NCBI GenBank assembly: GCA_030386875.1
Contig: CM059559.1
Coordinates: forward strand, 63,006,392 to 63,070,391
Length of the DNA: 64,000 nucleotides
From: Morinoia aosen
Lineage: Eukaryota > Arthropoda > Malacostraca > Amphipoda > Talitridae
Direction: 5' to 3'
The position numbers were made by a program, and so were the translations under genes. Below, piece after piece: positions 34,240-46,900 of this stretch. Under the pieces are notes generated by a model that worked only from the letters and a program-made list of their open reading frames with translations, searched no databases and had not been told where the DNA came from. Position 1 is the first letter of the stretch. Every line of letters starts with the position of its first letter.

Positions 34240-36235
34240 CGAAAAGAACTGTGTAAGCTTACACGAACCTTATACTAACTCACAGGTGGAATGCTCCTTG
34301 AAAGAGATTTTCATCTGTAGACGAGCTTGTCCTAACACAGAGTAGGATATTTCCTAGGCCACACCACCGTCATGACGTCATGGTGAGCTGGTGACGTGCG
34401 GACTGACACCCACACATCGCTGAAATTAAATAGAAATTAAATAGAGCATGTAATTGTGTGTGATAAATCAAAATCAAACGCGCTCCCCATTTTGGAAACT
34501 GCCTAATTGCAAGAAGAATGCAGCTTTGTTTGTAAAAACCTTTTTACTACACCATACCATATCATACTAAATAAAGAATGACCAGGACATTTAGACATCT
34601 AAATAGGATCGAGATTCATGCCGCTTTTACCTTCACAGGAAAGTTTTCATGGATTGTTAAATTCTAAATAAACGGCGGATAGGCCAGTCAGTCCAGCCTT
34701 TGTGCAATAATTCCTAGCCTCTGAGGGTAGGTACTGCAAAGAGAGCCATCACAGCGTAATATGTTATTCACTCTGGTAATGAAAAGTTTTACGTGTGCAA
34801 TCACTGACCAGCATCACATTTTCACAGTACTTTTCAACACCTTTATGCTTTTTGCCTACTGAATGCAGTTGGAAATTGGCATCTTTGATATCATTTCCAT
34901 GATAAGTTTTAATGTTTATCCTTTTTCATAAGCAAAATTAAAATTTTCAAATTGATTCCACACACAATAAACCTGGAAAGTAATTTCTGATTATAAATAT
35001 AGTGTTATATGTTCCTCATTGGAAAAAAATTCATTTCTAAATTTTACATTTGCCCGGAATCATCAAAACAATTCAAACAAACATTATGCTGGGTGTCTTC
35101 TTATATTTCCGTTCCAAATTTTACTACTTTTTACAACCTTTAACAGCAAAAAATGAATTCCGAATTTTTACAAAATGAATGTTGTGCAAATGTGCAGGAT
35201 GTAAGAAACCATCCTATAATGAGTAGTTTGAGTCAATGATACATGCCATAGCATGTGTTCAAAAAAATTAAGTTGATTAATACATAAAATACTAAATTAG
35301 AAACTTATTACTAAATGAAGCGTCCAATGCATAATTGCAAAAAATACCCAATTTTTTATGTACTCCTTCCCAAACAGACCTTAACAAATCTTTGGCCAAG
35401 ACCCTGTCTCATTTTTCAACAATGAGAACAGATCATATGCAAAAAATAAACTGACTGGAAATTAGTAGACACCGGGGAATTGTCCAATCCTCTTAAAGGA
35501 ACATTTCCCAAAACTGCAGCAAATATCTGATTCTGAGAGAATAGAATTTTTGAAAATCAATCTTCAAACTCTATGTGCATATTTACTTTACGTTCTATTT
35601 TCAGTGAATTATCCCGCTTCACAATTTTTTACAACCCTGACAGGTAAAATAAGCCCTCAAGGCAAACTCATTACTACTTTCTTTTATGCTGCTTTTCAAA
35701 TTTTTTTACTTTTTACTACCTAGTAGACACCTTGTTATGGGAATGAAAGAAATGTCCGATAATATATATATAATCAACCCAAAGCAATAGTATTGAATCA
35801 TATGAATTAAATACTTCACATTTCAACATGACAGGTCTTAATTTACTTGAGGTATCAGCAAAGGCTTCATTGGGTGAATTGCATGAAAAGTAACTATTGT
35901 CTCTACCATCAGACTCAAGCAAATCTAGATGGATTTCACTTACTGAGTTTCCAAAGTTTTATTGACTCTGGGCTGTTTTTGATGGGAGTATCACATTGAA
36001 TTTTGACAGTTAAATGAAACAGATTCACTGAACAAGTCTAAGCGTTTATCAGGATGTGAATAAGAATTAGAGGGAATTAAGAGCTGTTCACTTCATTTCC
36101 ATTATTGGATGATTCTGAAATTAATCAATCATTAACACAAGGTTCGGAGACATTACCAAATATATCTGGGCAAGTGTGAGAAACTAGATCATTTATTATT
36201 TAACTTTTCAACATTAAAAACCTTTCATGAACATC
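34240..36235. other. No gene recognised
   Basis: Two kilobases of AT-rich DNA inside the 16.8-kb element. I see no gene, RNA or repeat beyond short homopolymers. Confidence 0.45.
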
Positions 36236-36237
36236 AT

Positions 36238-36390
36238 TGGAAGAACAATGGTAAGAAATTCACTTTGCATATTTTTATTGATTTATTGTCAATAGTTGAA
36301 AAATTCACTAACTCTGTAGTCTATAAAAAAGCAATATTTTGATTTACAAACATCTTCAGGCTGAAAATACATATAAAAACACATACAGTC
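36238..36390. repeat. Long inverted repeat, left arm
   Basis: Pairs imperfectly with 39140-39310. The best-matching part is CTAACTCTGTAGTCTATAAA, found inverted at the right arm; matches extend outwards (AAATTCACTTTGCATAT) and inwards (AACATCTTCAGGCTGAAAAT). The arms enclose the 21-bp array, so they are probably the ends of one element. Confidence 0.75.
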
Positions 36391-36545
36391 ACAATGATAA
36401 AGTGCAAATATAATACCCAAAGCTACAACATACAGAGTGATAATTTTGAAAATGACAGCACTGGAAAATGATTAAAAGCAAAATTTGCACCACATTAATG
36501 AGTGCTGGTGAGACTATATCTTTTTACTTTATAATTAAAAAACTC

Positions 36546-38760
36546 AGGCTTTATTTTGACAAGCTCGGGTTACATTTCGAAAAGCTCGGGTTACATTTCG
36601 AAAAGCTCGGGTTACATTTCGAAAAGCTCGGGTTACATTTCGAAAAGCTCGGGTTACATTTCGAAAAGCTCGGGTTACATTTCGAAAAGCTCGGGTTACA
36701 TTTCGAAAAGCTCGGGTTACATTTCGAAAAGCTCGGGTTAAATTTCGAAAAGCTCGGGTTACATTTCGAAAAGCTCGGGTTACATTTCGAAAAGCTCGGG
36801 TTACATTTCGAAAAGCTCGGGTTACATTTCGAAAAGCTCGGGTTACATTTCGAAAAGCTCGGGTTACATTTCGAAAAGCTCGGGTTACATTTCAAAAGCT
36901 CGGGTTACATTTCAAAAAGCTCGGGTTACATTTCAAAAAGCTCGGGTTACATTTCAAAAAGCTCGGGTTACATTTCAAAAAGCTCGGGTTACATTTTGTA
37001 AAGATCGGGTTACATTTCGTAAAGATCGGGTTACATTCCAAAAAGCTCGGGTTTTATTTCAAAAAGCTCGAGTTTTATTTAAAAAAGCTCAGGTTTTATT
37101 TAAAAAAGCTCGGGTTTTATTTGAAAAAGCGCGGGTTCTATTTCCAAAAGCTCAGGTTTTATTTCAAAAAGCGCGGGTTTTATTTCAAAAAGCTCGAGTT
37201 TTATTTCAAAAAGCTCGGGTTCTATTTCAAAAAGCTTGGGTTTTATTTCAAAAAGCTCGGGTTGTTTTTTAAAAAGCTCGGGTTTATTTCAAAACGCTCG
37301 GGTTTTATTTCAATAAGCTCAGGTTTTATTTCACTAAGCTCAAATTTTTTTTTCAAAAAGCAGATTTCATTTCAAAAAGCTGTTTTCATTTCAAAAAGCT
37401 GATTTCATTTCAAAAAGCTTTGATTTTGTTTTCAAAAAGCTCTGATTTTGTTTCAAAAAGCTCTGATTTTGTTTCAAAAAGCTCTGATTTTGTTTCAAAA
37501 AGCTCTGATTTTGTTTCAAAAAGCTCTGATTTTGTTTCAAAAAGCTCTGATTTTGTTTCAAAAAGCTCTGATTTTGTTTCAAAAAGCTCTGATTTTGTTT
37601 CAAAAAGCTCTGATTTTGTTTCAAAAAGCTCTGATTTTGTTTCAAAAAGCTCGGATTTTGTTTCAAAAAGCTCAGGTTTTATATTTATAACTAGGTCACA
37701 TATTTTGAAAAATCTCAAGTTCAATTTAAAAAAAACTCATGTTCAACTTAAAAAACCTCAAGTTCAATTTAAAAAAAACCTCATGTTCAATATAAAAAAC
37801 CTCAAGTTCAATTTAAAAAAACCTCAAGTTCAATTTAAAAAAACCTCAGGTTCAATTTAAAAAACCTCAAGTTCAATTTAAAAAACCTCAAGTTCAATTT
37901 AAAAAAACCTCAAGTTCAAATTAAAAAACCTAAAGTTAAATGTTAAAAAACTCAAGTTCAATTGAAAAAAACCTCAAGTTCAATTTTAAAAAACCTCAAG
38001 TTCAATTTAAAAAAGCTCAATTTTAATTTAAAAAACCTCAGGTTTACTGTTAAAAACTTTAGGTTCAATGTAAGAAATCTCAGGTTCAATGTGAGAAACC
38101 TCAGGTTCAATGTAAAAAACCTAAGGCTCAATGTAAAAAACCTCAGGTTCAATGTGAAAAACCTCAGGTTCAATGTGAATAACCTCAGGTTCAATGTGAA
38201 AAACCTCAGGTTCACTGTGAAAAACCTCAGGTTCAATGTGAAAAACCTCAGGTTCACTGTGAAAAACCTCAGGTTCAATGTGAAAAACCTCAGGTTCAAA
38301 GTAAAAAACCTCAGGTTCAATGTAAAAAACCTCAGGTTCAATGTAAAAAACCTCAGGTTCGATGTAAAAAACCTCAGGTTCAATGTAAAAAGGGCAAGTT
38401 CAATATGAAAAAGTTCAAGTTCAATGTAAAAAAGTCCAAGTTCAATGTAAAAAAGTTCAAGTTCAATGTAAAAAAGTTCAAGTTCAATGTAAAAAAGTTC
38501 AAGTTCAATGTAAAAAAGTTCAAGTTCAACATAAAAAAGTTCAAGTTCAACATAAAAAAGTTCAAGTTCAACATAAAAAAGTTCAAGTTTAATTTAAAAA
38601 TGCTCAAGTTTAATTTAAAAATGCTCAAGTTTAATTTTAAATGCTCAAGTTTAATTTTATATGCTCAAGTTCAATTTTAAATGCTCAAGTTGATTTAAAA
38701 AATCTGAAATTGATTTTAAAAAGCTCAAGTTCTATTTAAAGCACCCAATTTTTATATAAA
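36546..38760. repeat. 2.2-kb array of a 21-bp minisatellite in diverged blocks
   Basis: About 100 units share one 21-bp frame, roughly AAAAAGCTCGGGTTACATTTC. The variant changes in blocks: ACATTTCGAAAAGCTCGGG units (36556-36890), TTTTATTTCAAAAAGCTCGGG (about 37040-37330), TCTGATTTTGTTTCAAAAAGC (37440-37676), CTCAAGTTCAATTTAAAAAAA (37700-38040), CTCAGGTTCAATGTGAAAAAC (38040-38390) and TTCAAGTTCAATGTAAAAAAG (38400-38590). Because 21 is divisible by three, long frames stay open on both strands; these are not genes. Confidence 0.92.
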
Positions 38761-39139
38761 AGAGGTCAGGTGTTATTTATAAAAGGTCAAGTACATAGGT
38801 ATAGGTAAACAATTTTAGAAACATTAGATTTTCAAAATAATTCTGTTACAAAATATACTTGACATATTTTAAATTATAACCTGTATTGAATTAAACTTGT
38901 GCTTTTTAAAATAGAACTTTAAGCTTTTTATAAGCGTAAATAAAAAAGTGTAGGTAACAGTATTGCTCTAGGTGTAATACTAAAAAATATGGTAATACTG
39001 TTACCTAACCTTACTAAAGTAGTACATATTGCTGTGGTACAAATTTAGTTTCTAGTTATTTTCTTGTGTTGTCATTTCTAAAATTATTACTTTGTCTGAT
39101 GTAGCTTTGAGTATTAGATTTGCATTTTATCAATGACTG
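38761..39139. other. No gene recognised
   Basis: AT-rich stretch between the array and the right inverted arm. Confidence 0.45.
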
Positions 39140-39310
39140 AAAATATTTTTCTGTATCATTTTAGCCTGAATATGATGTTCCTATTTTAAAACGTCACTTT
39201 TTATAGACTACAGAGTTAGAGAATTTATCAACAATTGACATTGTTTCAATAATAATATGTTGAGCGAATTTATTACTACTTTAACTCACAATGAAATGGA
39301 ATGATTCGAT
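39140..39310. repeat. Long inverted repeat, right arm
   Basis: Inverted partner of 36238-36390, with TTTATAGACTACAGAGTTAG as the best core. Outer limits are uncertain because the match fades. Confidence 0.75.
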
Positions 39311-41414
39311 AAAGTTGGAGATTTTGCCCAACTAATTCCGATTTGTCATTAGATTGAGAACAATTTCCGAATTAATAATGCTCATGACAATCCTCAAATG
39401 TTCTACTGCACAAGCAATCAAGAACATAATTTCAGCTTCTGCAAAGACATTGTAGATAGGTAGTGGGATGTCAGCATAGCATATCAGAAAGAAACTATCA
39501 GTAGAAATGAGTTGGAGTGGGTGTGAGAAAATATTAAACTCAATTTTTCCCCAAAAAATATTGCTGGTGTCCATTAAAAGTGTGATTCAGAAATACACCA
39601 CACCTCGTCTCTAAAAACACAACTAAGGTGAGTCAGAATATAATTTGTAATGTCAACACATGTTAAAATAAAATCTTACCAACTTCATCATTTTTGACAA
39701 TTTTATGCAGTTGGAAGATGCTCTCAATGATGCCTTATCTGTAATAACTTTTTGTGTATAAAAATAGAATACTAATACGCATATACAAATAATTCTCACA
39801 AACAAATATATTACTAGAATGTAATTTGGCAAACGGTCTGGAAAGAACCATTACCAATTTTCCACTTTTTGGAGCCTAAGCATGGCTAATTAGATCAAAA
39901 TAAACAACTTTTCTTCTATGCACTTTCTGTCGCAAATTAGTATTCAACGAGTTAAAGCGGTAGGTTTAGTTTGGGTCCTATGTAATTCATAATTTGCCAG
40001 CCCCACAGAGCCTCAACCTACTTCTAGTATCTTTAATTCCTAACAACACAATAGAAATTATCACCCATAAATAATAAGTTATAACAGTATGTTAACTTTT
40101 GTCTTACATTGTGGGAATGCCCTCAATCATTCGAGCGCATCGGAAGGGAGAGTCCATTATTGTCTCGCCATCCAACGTGCTCGGTGAATTAATTTCCGTT
40201 TCAAACACTAGAGTTGCGGTCAGTAATTTACCACTATAACTCGTCAAATACTCATTTGCGACGAAAAGTGCATGGAAGAAAAATTGTTCATTTACATCTA
40301 ATTAGCTATGTTTGGGCACCAAAAAGTAGAAAATTGATCATTGTAATCTCCTGAACATTAACCACTAATTTTCTGTAATGATTACACAAGGTTACTCTTC
40401 ACCAGTCACCAGAAGGAAAGTCACTTTGAAAATTTACATTTATACTGAAACTAATCTAAATAATGATTTTGATCCAATGAGACACATTACCTTAATATTC
40501 AACAAGTGAGCATTGAATGCTTCACATTTCATCATAATAGGCATACCAGAGCAGGACTCAATGGTAATATTTTTAGGCTATTATGCACCATTATCAATAA
40601 ATTTTTAGTCTCTCAGAAAACAATTTGCACCGTCACAAATACAAACAAAATTGGCATAAGCAAGTTACCAAAAATTTCTAGAAGGTAACTATCAGCACAA
40701 ATAAATTCAAGGGTAGAAATTATTTACAATTGAAATTTTGCTCAAACCATGATTTTCCTGGCATAAATCAGCAGCTCGATTCAGTTACACACCCATTTTC
40801 ATCCACACTATTTTAAGAAAGGCAGCTGAAATGAATAATTAATGACACCAAACAACTTAGGTATCTTCTTTATACATTAATCCTTGTTTATTGCAGTAGA
40901 GTAACTTGAATGGTAACTTTGATGTGTGTACCCATATAAAAAGCAATTTTTTATGAGAATGCACAAAATAATTTTGAAGTCTCCCACGTTACCAGTTAAA
41001 CACATCAAAATAACTTAAAACGCCAAAATTAAGGCAATTAGATCTTGGTTCCAATATTATAAGCTATGAAATTTCAATGTTTAGACATTGATACTTTGAA
41101 GCATTCCAAACAGTAAATAGTATGAACGCTCAAACTTGCAGCACCACAATGATTCCACGCAATGAACAACAGCTCAAATGCAAGTCCAACAATCACGAAG
41201 ATTTCAATAATTTTTGCATGTGGATTCACTCATTTAAAAATATTTCATTATTAAAACCTGGGAATTTACAAAGGTAGGCTTGTATTTTTTTTATATGTTC
41301 GTTTTCGATCACCTCACATAAAATTATTTCATTAGAAAATTGGTCAATAAGGTTTAAAATTGTTACAAACACGAACGTGATAAACAATTGTACTCTCGTA
41401 CTCTAACTCTTTTA
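39311..41414. other. No gene recognised
   Basis: AT-rich interior of the 16.8-kb element; nothing supported. Confidence 0.45.
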
Positions 41415-41690
41415 AAAACTGACAAGCCGCATCCGGGACGGTACAGAAAGTTTTGTGGAAACTACAGAAATTTCTTGAGCACGCAGTCAAAAGACTTAAG
41501 TTTACCACTCGTAACTTTTGAAAGAATGCACCGATTGACTTTAATTAAATTACTCTCAAACGAAAGAGCAAAGCATTACGCTGAAAAAAAATGCTTTGAC
41601 CGACAGGCCGCAGCCGAGACGGTTCAGAAACGGTTTTGTTGAAACTACAGAAATTTCTTTAGCGCGCAGTCAAAAAACTTCACCATTTCA
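41415..41690. repeat. Duplicated 80-bp segment
   Basis: A segment beginning GACAAGCCGCATCCGGGACG (near 41420) recurs as GACAGGCCGCAGCCGAGACG (near 41602), followed by the shared AACTACAGAAATTTCTT and CGCAGTCAAAA. Separation about 182 bp. Confidence 0.75.
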
Positions 41691-41694
41691 CTTG

Positions 41695-42060
41695 TAATAT
41701 AATGTATAAAGTGTTAAAATTGAAACGCTTGAAATTAAATTCAAAGCATTTGAAGCCTTAGTTGAAGAATTTCACCTTCATATTACAATATATAAAAACT
41801 AAAATGTAAGAATGTTGAAAAGTTGCATACGAAAATCCAATTGAAAGCTTCGGTTTCTTAGATCTAAGCTTCGAATTAAAGTTTTCAATTTCCCAATAAA
41901 AGAACTAAAGCTCAAATTACATCATGTGAAGATTACGTAAACTAATTTCATTTGACCACGGGTAATACATAACATAATTTTATCTGACTTGTCCTTGATT
42001 AAACTTATTCATGGACAAACATTGACGATAGATTCAAATAATGAAGTATAGTCTGAAAAA
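41695..42060. other. No gene recognised
   Basis: AT-rich DNA leading into the right subterminal region of the 16.8-kb element, which from about 42060 is rich in ACGGTAA motifs. Confidence 0.4.
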
Positions 42061-42267
42061 CAAAAGTAGTTTTACCGTGGTATTTCTACGGTAAAAATGA
42101 CAGTCAGAAATCGACGGTAAATCACGGTCATCATCGTCGGCGTGCCGTTTTAGCGTCTAAAATTACCGTTGATCACTGGTAATATTATTTACCGTCGGAA
42201 TACTTCGATAAAAGATGAAAACCGATCATAATTACCGTTACGCCGGCGATAAAATTCTGACTGGGTA

Positions 42268-43222
42268 AGGAAATTTTTATGACTAACACCCGTTCAACTC
42301 CAAGCATTTCGGAAAGAAAATTTTCCTCGCTACTGCATGCCTTGTAAGCTCTGTTTACTGAAGTATGTTTAACACTATCTTCGAATACTTGAGGAGCATC
42401 ACAATCATAATTTGTAGTTTCTCGGGCATGAAAAGACCTAACATACACTGATCTCTGTAAAGTACTACGAGAAGCTTCAAGCAATACATCTAAGTAAAAT
42501 TCGACACCGATTTCTCTGTTTTCAAATTTTTCAACATCTCCAACTGCTCTACATCTTTCACTTCAACAAAAATGCTTTTACGTATCTACAGTACAATATC
42601 GATTTTGCAGGGAAGTGTAAATCTCCAGGTTTTCGACGTGTGGCATGTAGAAGTTAGCCTACGTGGACCTTAAAGAGGAACCCATAGCAACGCCATCTAC
42701 CAGGCGGAACATGCCTCCATCAATGTGTCAAAAAGGGGCTTCAGTCGTGCCGATTGTAAGAAGCTCCTTTAAAATAGGACGAGGAAACAAATTAGGTGGT
42801 GCGAGATCATCACTGTTGTATACACAATATGAAATTTTCTTCATTAAACGGATCCTACACGGGTACATTTGCGAACAAGGATCCAACATCTAATGTAACT
42901 ATTATAACACTCGGGGTTTTACTACGTAACAAGGCAACGAATTCGTCGGATGATCGTAGCATATATTTCTGTGGAAGATACGGCGTTACAATTTTATTTA
43001 AGGTATCGACAATGGGATACGTGACAGAAGGAACTTGGGATATTATAGGCCTTAACGGAGGATCATTCTGATTCTTATGAATTTATGCATTACATAAATG
43101 TACCCGGGTTGATAATGTCCTTCCAGTGTGTTGAAATTATAATTATTCTGAACAGCATTAACCGCAGAAATCAGTTCATTTAGTCTCCAATTACACTCTA
43201 TTAAATTTTCTCTATACACCAA
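42268..43222 (-). pseudogene. Penelope-like element reverse transcriptase, relic
   Basis: Minus-strand RT of a Penelope-like element. In order: GHYQPGYIYVMHKF (near 43100), PLRPIISQVPS (near 43050), LDVGSLFANVPV (near 42900), VDGVAMGSS (near 42690, the palm motif expected in PLEs), NFYMPHVENL, and YCRYVKA (near 42590), where the family has YVDD, so the catalytic Asp pair is lost. RAYKACSSEENFL and SHKNFL follow, and the frame then meets the 16.8-kb element at 42267; it resumes at 25452 on the other side. The 5' side stops at 43222, where the end of another element lies. Confidence 0.8.
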
Positions 43223-43248
43223 CACTGAGAAAAAATATAGGGTCATTT

Positions 43249-43268
43249 TGACACACTTAAGTGTGTCA
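43249..43268. repeat. Perfect 20-bp palindrome, left copy
   Basis: TGACACACTTAAGTGTGTCA equals its own reverse complement. Further TGACACACTT half-sites follow at about 43316-43370. An identical palindrome is at 55663-55682. Confidence 0.9.
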
Positions 43269-43399
43269 TACGCTTGTCACAAAACCGGCACACAATTGTG
43301 TGTCAGGGAGGCGCCATGACACACTTTAGTGTGTTACATGACACACTTAGGGCAGTCATGACACACTTTGGGGAAATCTACGGAACCTAAAACATAAAT

Positions 43400-43900
43400 T
43401 TAACTTACTCCTACCATACCCCTCTGTCTTCCCTGTGGATTACGAAAAATGAGTATTTGCAGAATTAATGAATCATTCGAGGCATATTTTGTACCACACA
43501 TCGACCATTAAATTTTAAATTATCACAATATTTCAACAGGAAAAATGCACTACTTATAAAATCAGCGTTTTCTGCAATTTAAAAAAAACATACAAAATAT
43601 TTCATGCCGTCGTGTAGAGAAACTTCACAAATTTATGCAGAGTTGAACAGATTAATTGAAATCTGTGAATAAATTAAGAGCGTCTACAAGATCTTCCTCA
43701 CAACAGCGTTAAATGTATTTTAACATGACACATGAATTCAATTAATTGTGACGGTTTCAATGCTTTAACGTTTATCAAAAGAAGACATCACTGATTTCAA
43801 GCTAAATTGCATTTTAGATAACTAAAAATTTTCCACGCATTAAACATAGGCTTCAGCATAACCACATCGTACATTCATCTGTTCAAATAATAACAGCATC
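43400..43900. other. No gene recognised
   Basis: AT-rich DNA with no supported feature. Confidence 0.4.
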
Positions 43901-46900
43901 AGTTTAGTTCGCTCACTTTATTCAACACTGAAATGACACATGTTCCATGCATTTTAATTCTCGGAATATTTGTAGTTGGATTCAAAGCAATAAAAATGGT
44001 GGAAACAAATTCAGCACTGAATGTTTATCTACTTAGAACTGGAAGTGATCAAAATTATTCCACGTTTGTGAGCACATTTCCGTGTAATCGAGAAATATTC
44101 TAACAATCAGAATCAATCTTATTTTCCCCTTTCAGTTCCATTTAACTCGGAAAGTAAATGTCTCACGTTTCAGCACAAGAATTTTCCATTTTGAAACGAA
44201 AAATTCCAACACCTGTTATCACGCACAAATGAAATTCTAGTTTATCACAATACCTTAGAAATTTTAAATCTCATATTTCACACGAATAAACTGAAAAATT
44301 CATTTATAAAAAAAAATATTTACAACTGTATGCACATTTCCATGTAAGTCTAGAAATCCTCAAACGGACGTAAATAATTTAGTTCTGCGTTAAGTTTCAT
44401 AATCAATTTCTCGTAAAATTAAGCATGTCTTTCACTGTGATGAAAATAATTTCATTTGGAAAAAGGAAATAAATTTTCACACTTATCTCGCACAAATGAA
44501 ATCCCGATTTATCTGTATACAGAAAGATTTCCTTTCAATTCAAATAAGAACCTAAAAATGCTTATTCAGTTTTTCACTTTAACACAAGTAACAAAATGAA
44601 GGTGAAGAATAAAGATTTCAAGGATGGTTTGAACGTTCACAAATAAATCCAGGAGCTTTCGAATAAATGGAAATATTTTATTCATCATTTTTGAGGTCCA
44701 TAAATAACGAGTTCTCACAAAGTTAGAGAAAGTCTTACATTAGAATAAACAAAATATTTTCTGGAGTTGTATCAGCCAAAAGAATTCTACCATAATTATC
44801 GCACATAAGAATTCTCATTAAATTACTATGGCAATACAGCTTAATAACACTATTTTGATGTATGACAAATAGAACATTATATATTACTAATTGCAGTTCA
44901 AGGCAATGGACGCTATAAAATCAGATAATTCCAGTGACTTCAATTTTTTGAACCACTGTACGTACTTTTCTACAAAAATCAAAAAATTTTAGAGCAGACG
45001 AAATAGTATCTTATTTACTTCTATTTTACGTAAAGTTAAGGTCTCATACAACGCTAGGAAACATTCTCTCTATTCTGAAACTGTGGAATAATTTTTCAAC
45101 ACTTATCATCAGAAAAATGAAATTTTCATTTACATACTACTACGCACATACAATGTGAAAGTTTCATTTTCACTCGAAGAAACGCTACTGAAAGGTTTGT
45201 ACGTTTGTGACTCGGATCACAGCTCAAGCAGTTAATTTAACTACTAACATATGTATATATAAAAATTAAATACAAAATAAAATTATTTAATATTTGCATG
45301 CATATTTCTATAAGTCAGAAGTGTTCAAACAAACGAAAATAATTTTAATAATCACTTTTAGTATCATACTGAGCTCAAATTCTTGCTAAGTTAACAATAT
45401 CTCAAGTAAAAATTTACGTTTCGATACAGTGAAAACATTGATGCTTGTATTTAGAACTTGGAATCTCTTATTTCATGTGAACATAAAATGAAAGTAATCG
45501 TGTTCCTTTTGAACTACATTAAATAAAAAAATTTCCACGCAAAACTGGAATTCCATAACGTTGCGTTTAACGATGTTCATTGGTTTCACTGAGTCATAAG
45601 GCCGTCACTAGTGATGTGTTGACCGCCATTGGTAACGATACCGAGGTCGATCGGTAAAGATCCTCTGACTTGCATATAAACTTGCATCAATAATAAATTC
45701 ACGAGGATCTAACGAATAAGTTTATGTCTCCTTGGAAAGTTTTTTATGTTAATAAATTAATTGTGAAATTAACAAAACAAAATTCAGTACTAAATAAGTA
45801 CATAACTGAGCACAAAAAAAGTTCGCGTTAATAACACCTATATCTTAATGGTTTCAAAACATCTGATATTCCTGGAAAGAGACCAATCAAAATTTCATTC
45901 TCAACTCAATCGACGGCATTTAAATTAATCAAATTTCAAATAATTTCACATAGTTTATAATATTTAATTAGTTTATCCAAATTCAATAGGTGTTAAAATT
46001 GGAATCCCCATTCACTTATCAAACTAAGAAAGTTTTGTTCCAGTTTATGGACAAAATTGTGAACTTATCAAAAACAGGCTCATGCACGACCACGTCCATC
46101 AAGGTCTGAAATAATGTCATTAGCTGTAAAAGTATCACTTACATTCCGCATAGAAATAACACGGTAGTTATTACATCTTTAAAAAAATCAATTTCATTTC
46201 GAAAACGCAAAAAAATTCACGATTTTATCCGACATGTCCTGATTTTATGTTCAGTAGCAAAACACAAATAAAAATTGATTTATGCTTAAAAATATACCAC
46301 ATATTTTTGTTTTTAGAACTCATATTCTTAGCAGATTAGATTAGTCGTTAGTTTTAGCCTCCCTACCCGCAGCAACACATGCGATCCAAAGAGAGGAAGG
46401 AAGGAGGCACCATCTAGTATGGAGTAAAGGGAACGCGGAATCTCTGCAGAAAGGGCATAGAAACAGCAAGATGAGAAAGAAGTTCATGAAACAAGATCAA
46501 TGTTGAAGAAGAAAGTAGTAGGGACTGAAAAAAAAAAGGACAACAGTGAACCGAAAAAAAATGGTCCGCAACAAAACCAAAACCTATTCTATTTCCACAA
46601 AAAGAAAGCCTACATAACCTTTAGCTCGGCCCTCACATTGTCCCCCTGGGAGCGCTAATTCCCATAGATACAATAGCTGCATCCCCCTGAGAGGACTCAT
46701 ATTCTTATCAGGTAGCAAAGGAACTACCAGAAGTAAAAACTAAAGCTATTCAGCACCAGTTTGGACGTCTCTATGTAAATCCAGGAACTTGCAAACAAAT
46801 GCAATGAATTTTGTCTCACACATTTGAGCAAAAAAAAAGGAAACCGAAACTTTGCAAAGTTATACAAGTCTACCACAATAGTAAAAATATTCATTCTATT

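Larger units (their letters stand above)
25455..42265. mobile_element. 16.8-kb TIR element inserted in a Penelope-like element
   Basis: The left end reads CCCAGTCAGAAATTTATCG and the right end on the minus strand CCCAGTCAGAATTTTATCG, one mismatch in 19. Each is bordered by TA (25453-25454 and 42266-42267). Removing it with one TA joins the two Penelope halves in frame, so both ends and the target duplication are supported by an independent reading frame. Both subterminal regions share ACCGACGAT/ACGGTAA-type motifs. Inside are four SINE-like copies, a hAT-like element, a 21-bp array between long inverted arms, and much AT-rich DNA with no recognisable gene. TA duplication suggests a Tc1/mariner-type or related transposase acting in trans; no such gene is visible inside. 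Confidence 0.85.

Noticed and set aside
34373..34380. Perfect CRE site TGACGTCA within a short palindrome
   Set aside because: A single short match in repeat-rich DNA with no promoter or gene nearby.
36468..38680. Long open frames on both strands with repeated peptides
   Set aside because: They arise from the 21-bp array (a multiple of three) without any stop codon; no codon bias, start context or domain supports a gene.
36546..38760. CRISPR array
   Set aside because: Units follow each other with no unique spacers, and the sequence is eukaryotic.
25455..42265. Polinton/Maverick virus-like transposon, suggested by size
   Set aside because: No polymerase B, integrase, ATPase, protease or capsid genes are visible, and the duplication is TA rather than 6 bp.
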